Notes under the pieces: generated by a model
What the model was told of the DNA's origin: nothing
The model's database searches: none
Seen by the model: only the letters and a program-made list of their open reading frames with translations
Translations under genes and position numbers: made by a program
Shown here: positions 12,627 through 15,554 of the stretch, piece by piece
How positions within the stretch are numbered: the stretch's first letter is position 1
Layout: the number at the start of each line of letters is the position of its first letter
Assembly: GCA_028291845.1 (NCBI GenBank)
Contig: JAQGNM010000151.1
Span: 1-15,554 of the forward strand
Direction: 5' to 3'
Origin: Massilia sp.
GTDB taxonomy: Bacteria > Pseudomonadota > Gammaproteobacteria > Burkholderiales > Burkholderiaceae_D
DNA: 15,554 bases

Positions 12627-13103
12627 ATGGCTATTGAAGGCGTATTAAACGAAGGTTTTATTACCACCACAGCTGACAAGCTGATCAACTGGGCCCGCAC
12701 CGGATCGATGTTTCCGATGACGTTCGGCCTGGCTTGCTGCGCGGTCGAGATGATGCACACGGGCGCGGCGCGCTACGACATGGACCGCTTCGGCGTGGTG
12801 TTCCGTCCATCGCCGCGCCAGTCCGACGTGATGATCGTCGCCGGCACCCTGTGCAACAAGATGGCTCCGGCCTTGCGCAAGGTCTACGACCAGATGCCGG
12901 AACCGCGCTGGGTCATTTCGATGGGCTCGTGCGCCAACGGCGGCGGCTACTATCACTACTCGTACTCGGTGGTGCGCGGTTGCGACCGCATCGTGCCGGT
13001 CGACGTCTATGTGCCGGGCTGCCCGCCGACGGCGGAGGCTCTGCTGTACGGCATCTTGCAGCTGCAGAACAAGATCAAGCGCACCAACACCATCGCCCGC
13101 TAA
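12627..13103 (+). CDS. nuoB: NADH-quinone oxidoreductase subunit B
   Basis: A 158-residue peripheral-arm subunit of complex I carrying the terminal [4Fe-4S] cluster N2, which passes electrons to quinone. The four ligands are present: the adjacent Cys37-Cys38 in GLACCAVEMM, Cys102 in MGSCANGG and Cys132 in VPGCPPT. FRPSPRQSDVMIVAGT (59-74) and the GGYYHYSYSVVRGCD block (106-120) are strongly conserved family sequence. The start lies 3 bp after the nuoA stop with GGGAA six bases upstream. NuoB docks with NuoC/D and the membrane arm. Length is typical and no anomaly is seen. Confidence 0.97.
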   Translation: MAIEGVLNEGFITTTADKLINWARTGSMFPMTFGLACCAVEMMHTGAARYDMDRFGVVFRPSPRQSDVMIVAGTLCNKMAPALRKVYDQMPEPRWVISMGSCANGGGYYHYSYSVVRGCDRIVPVDVYVPGCPPTAEALLYGILQLQNKIKRTNTIAR

Positions 13104-13115
13104 CAGCCGACCACA

Positions 13116-13709
13116 ATGACAACAAAACTCGACCTCCTGCAAGCCACCTTGCGCACCGCCCTGGGCGAGCGCGCCGTCATTACGGCCGCGCTCGGTGAAG
13201 TGACGGTGGTGCTCAAGGCCGCCGACTACCTGGCCGCCATGCAGACCCTGCGCGACGATCCGACGCTTCACTTCGAGCAATTGCTCGACCTGTGCGGCGT
13301 CGATTATTCGACCTACGGCGAAGGCACGTGGGACGGCTTGCGTTTCGCTGCCGTCTCGCACCTGCTGTCGATCGAACACAACTGGCGCGTGCGCGTGCGC
13401 GTGTTTGCCGAAGACGAAGACTTGCCGGTGCTGGCCTCCATCGCCGGCCTGTGGCGTTCGGCCAACTGGTACGAGCGCGAAGCGTTCGACCTGTACGGCA
13501 TCCTGTTCGAAGGTCACAACGACCTGCGCCGCATCCTCACCGACTACGGCTTCATCGGCCACCCGTTCCGCAAGGACTTCCCGGTGACCGGCTACGTCGA
13601 AATGCGTTACGACCCGGAGCAGAAGCGCGTGATCTATCAACCCGTGACGATCGAGCCGCGTGAAATCATCCCGCGCGTGATCCGCGAAGAAACCTACGGT
13701 CTCAAATAA
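13116..13709 (+). CDS. nuoC: NADH-quinone oxidoreductase subunit C
   Basis: A 197-residue hydrophilic-arm subunit of complex I (30-kDa / NDUFS3 type) that helps connect NuoB and NuoD. The family signature spans about 120-153: REAFDLYGILFEGHNDLRRI followed by LTDYGFIGHPFRKDFP. This separate gene, not fused to nuoD as in E. coli, matches the usual betaproteobacterial arrangement. It starts 12 bp after nuoB with no obvious Shine-Dalgarno, so it may rely on coupling. Its TAA overlaps the nuoD ATG by one base (TAATG). Nothing is unusual in the sequence. Confidence 0.96.
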   Translation: MTTKLDLLQATLRTALGERAVITAALGEVTVVLKAADYLAAMQTLRDDPTLHFEQLLDLCGVDYSTYGEGTWDGLRFAAVSHLLSIEHNWRVRVRVFAEDEDLPVLASIAGLWRSANWYEREAFDLYGILFEGHNDLRRILTDYGFIGHPFRKDFPVTGYVEMRYDPEQKRVIYQPVTIEPREIIPRVIREETYGLK

Positions 13710-14962
13710 TGGCTGAACTTAAGAATTACACCCTCAACTTCGGTCCCCAGCACCCGGCGGCCCACGGCGTGCTGCGCCTGGTGCTCGAGCTCGACGGCGA
13801 AGTGATCCAGCGCGCCGACCCGCACATCGGCCTGCTGCACCGCGCCACCGAAAAGCTGGCCGAAACCCGTACCTACCTGCAATCGGTGCCGTACATGGAC
13901 CGTCTCGACTACGTGTCGATGATGTCCAATGAACACGCCTACGTGCTGGCCATCGAAAAGCTGCTGGGCGTCGAAGCGCCGGTGCGCGCCCAGTACATCC
14001 GCGTGATGTTCGATGAAATCACCCGTCTGCTCAACCACCTGATGTGGCTGGGCGCGCACGCGCTCGACGTCGGCGCCATGGGCCCGTTCCTGTATGCGTT
14101 CCGCGACCGCGAAGACCTGTTCGACGTCTACGAAGCCGTGTCCGGCGCGCGCATGCACGCGGCCTATTATCGCCCGGGCGGCGTCTACCGCGACCTGCCG
14201 GACGCGATGCCGAAGCACAAGGCTTCGATCATCCGCAGCGCCAAGGCAATCGATGCCTTGAATGAAGCGCGCCAGGGTTCGCTGCTCGACTTCATCGACG
14301 ATTTCTCCAAGCGCTTTGTGACCTACGTCGACGAATACGAAACCCTGCTGACCGACAACCGCATCTGGAAGCAGCGTACCGTCGGCATCGGCGTCGTTTC
14401 TCCGGAAGCGGCCAAGGCGATGGGCTTTACCGGCGCCATGCTGCGCGGTTCGGGCATCGAGTGGGATCTGCGCAAGAAGCAGCCGTACGCCGTGTACGAC
14501 AAGATGGAATTTGACGTGCCGGTCGGCACCAATGGCGACTGCTACGACCGTTATCTGGTGCGCGTGGAAGAAATGCGCCAGTCGAACCGCATCATCAAGC
14601 AGGCCTCTAGCTGGCTGCGCGCCAATCCGGGTCCGGTGATGATCGACAATCACAAGATTGCGCCGCCATCGCGGGTCGACATGAAGACCAACATGGAATC
14701 GCTGATTCACCACTTCAAGCTGTTCACCGAAGGCATGCACGTGCCGCAAGGCGAGGCCTATGCGGCAGTCGAGCATCCGAAGGGCGAGTTCGGCATCTAT
14801 ATCGTTTCCGATGGCGCCAACAAACCGTACCGCCTGAAGATTCGTGCCCCGGACTACGCCCACCTGCAAAGTCTCGATGAGATGGCGCGCGGTCACATGA
14901 TCGCCGACGCCGTCACCATCATCGGCACCCAGGATATCGTCTTCGGCAGTATCGACCGCTAA
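13709..14962 (+). CDS. nuoD: NADH-quinone oxidoreductase subunit D
   Basis: A 417-residue subunit of the complex I peripheral arm (49-kDa / NDUFS2), which forms the quinone-binding cavity with NuoB and descends from the NiFe-hydrogenase large subunit. The N-terminal FGPQHPAAHGVLRLVLELDG (11-30) carries the conserved HPAAHG loop whose His lies at the quinone head-group site. HIGLLHRATEKLAE (39-52), YVSMMSNEHAYVLAIEKL near residue 70-88 and the C-terminal GTQDIVFGSIDR ending are all family hallmarks. The start overlaps the nuoC stop by one base, which implies coupled translation. Length is standard; no defects seen. Confidence 0.97.
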   Translation: MAELKNYTLNFGPQHPAAHGVLRLVLELDGEVIQRADPHIGLLHRATEKLAETRTYLQSVPYMDRLDYVSMMSNEHAYVLAIEKLLGVEAPVRAQYIRVMFDEITRLLNHLMWLGAHALDVGAMGPFLYAFRDREDLFDVYEAVSGARMHAAYYRPGGVYRDLPDAMPKHKASIIRSAKAIDALNEARQGSLLDFIDDFSKRFVTYVDEYETLLTDNRIWKQRTVGIGVVSPEAAKAMGFTGAMLRGSGIEWDLRKKQPYAVYDKMEFDVPVGTNGDCYDRYLVRVEEMRQSNRIIKQASSWLRANPGPVMIDNHKIAPPSRVDMKTNMESLIHHFKLFTEGMHVPQGEAYAAVEHPKGEFGIYIVSDGANKPYRLKIRAPDYAHLQSLDEMARGHMIADAVTIIGTQDIVFGSIDR

Positions 14963-14980
14963 ATAGAATCAGGCTTAGAC

Positions 14981-15460
14981 ATGTTGTTATCAGAACATTC
15001 AATCAAGAAAATCGATCGCGAGGTCGCCAAATATCCGCCCGACCACAAGGAATCGGCGGTGATGGCGGCGCTGGCGATCGCCCAGGACCAGCACGGCTGG
15101 CTGCCACCCGAGTTGATGGCGGAAATTGCCGACTACCTCGGCATGCCGGCGATTGCCGTGCAAGAGGTCGCCACGTTCTACAACATGTACAACGTCAAGC
15201 CGGTCGGCAAATTCAAGATCTCCGTTTGCACCAACCTGCCGTGCGCCCTGTCGGGCGGCGAATCGGCCGGCCAGTACCTGCAAAAAAAACTCGGCATCGG
15301 CTACCGTGAAACCACCGCCGACGGCCAGTTCACCCTGGTCGAAGGCGAGTGCATGGGCGCGTGCGGCGACGCCCCGGTCATGCTGGTCAATAACAAGCGC
15401 ATGTGCAGCTGGATGTCGCATGAAAAAATCGACGCCATGCTCGAGGAACTGAAGAAATGA
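14981..15460 (+). CDS. nuoE: NADH-quinone oxidoreductase subunit E
   Basis: A 159-residue subunit of the NADH-oxidising module (24-kDa / NDUFV2), thioredoxin-like, carrying the [2Fe-2S] cluster N1a. All four ligands are present: Cys83 and Cys88 in CTNLPC, and Cys124 and Cys128 in CMGACG. The helical N-terminal region with QDQHGWLPPE (36-45) and VATFYNMYNV (63-72) is typical. It starts 18 bp after nuoD, and its TGA overlaps the nuoF ATG as ATGA. NuoE partners with NuoF and NuoG in the electron-input module. Nothing unusual. Confidence 0.97.
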   Translation: MLLSEHSIKKIDREVAKYPPDHKESAVMAALAIAQDQHGWLPPELMAEIADYLGMPAIAVQEVATFYNMYNVKPVGKFKISVCTNLPCALSGGESAGQYLQKKLGIGYRETTADGQFTLVEGECMGACGDAPVMLVNNKRMCSWMSHEKIDAMLEELKK

Positions 15461-15554
15461 CCTCCCTCCATAATCGTCACATCAAACCGCTGATCCTGGC
15501 TGGCCTGGACGGCAAGAACTGGCATTTGCAGGATTACGTGAACCGCGGCGGCTA
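15457..15554 (+). CDS. nuoF: NADH-quinone oxidoreductase subunit F, N-terminal part (cut by window end)
   Basis: An open frame of 32 codons runs off the window, beginning MTSLHNRHIKPLILAGLDGK and continuing NWHLQDYVNRGG. This matches the start of NuoF, where the residues before the FMN/NADH-binding domain end in a W-x-L-x-D-Y-x-x-x-G-G-Y pattern. NuoF holds FMN and the [4Fe-4S] cluster N3 and oxidises NADH, but neither site lies in the visible part. The 4-nt ATGA overlap with nuoE and the gene order support the call. Confidence 0.9.
   Translation, partial: MTSLHNRHIKPLILAGLDGKNWHLQDYVNRGG

Overview
The window reads as chromosomal DNA of a GC-rich betaproteobacterium, most likely Burkholderiales and probably Oxalobacteraceae (Massilia/Duganella/Janthinobacterium type). 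This is an inference from the arrangement tpiA - secG - tRNA-Leu(GAG) - nuoABCDEF, the protein sequences and the codon use. No database search was run. I see no transposase, integrase, phage gene, CRISPR array or plasmid function.

Layout. The left part (1-4223) is read leftward. It holds the start of a GMC-type FAD oxidoreductase cut by the window edge, an alpha/beta hydrolase of the HSL type, and a two-gene operon of secreted M16 peptidases. The upstream peptidase has the HxxEH zinc site; the downstream one has lost all three zinc-site residues. The middle (4533-7296) is read rightward. It holds a soluble chemoreceptor-like protein with a PilJ_N-type domain, a very small exported protein followed by three 15-bp tandem hairpin repeats, an exported DUF2807 beta-helix protein and an exported Sel1-repeat protein. 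Two tandem leftward genes (7358-10158) encode secreted SGNH/GDSL esterases that are clear paralogues and share a conserved upstream box. From 10472 on, everything is rightward housekeeping: a tpiA-secG unit with a clear promoter, a tRNA-Leu gene with its own promoter and terminator, and the start of the complex I operon, nuoA to nuoF, with nuoF cut by the window end.

Function. The right third is core metabolism: glycolysis, Sec export and NADH:quinone oxidoreductase. The left two thirds are mainly an accessory cell-envelope set. Six or seven products carry Sec signal peptides (two peptidases, two esterases, the DUF2807 protein, the Sel1 protein and probably the small peptide), which fits processing of extracellular or periplasmic polymers.

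No wholly new system is evident. The points that deserve a second look are regulatory or architectural: a perfect FNR/CRP-family-like palindrome between secG and the tRNA; two REP-like hairpins sharing one 10-base arm, each just after a stop codon; the shared box and the GDS-to-GNS change in the esterase pair; the TM-less PilJ_N/MCP protein with competing hairpins upstream; and the tandem hairpin repeat after the small exported gene.
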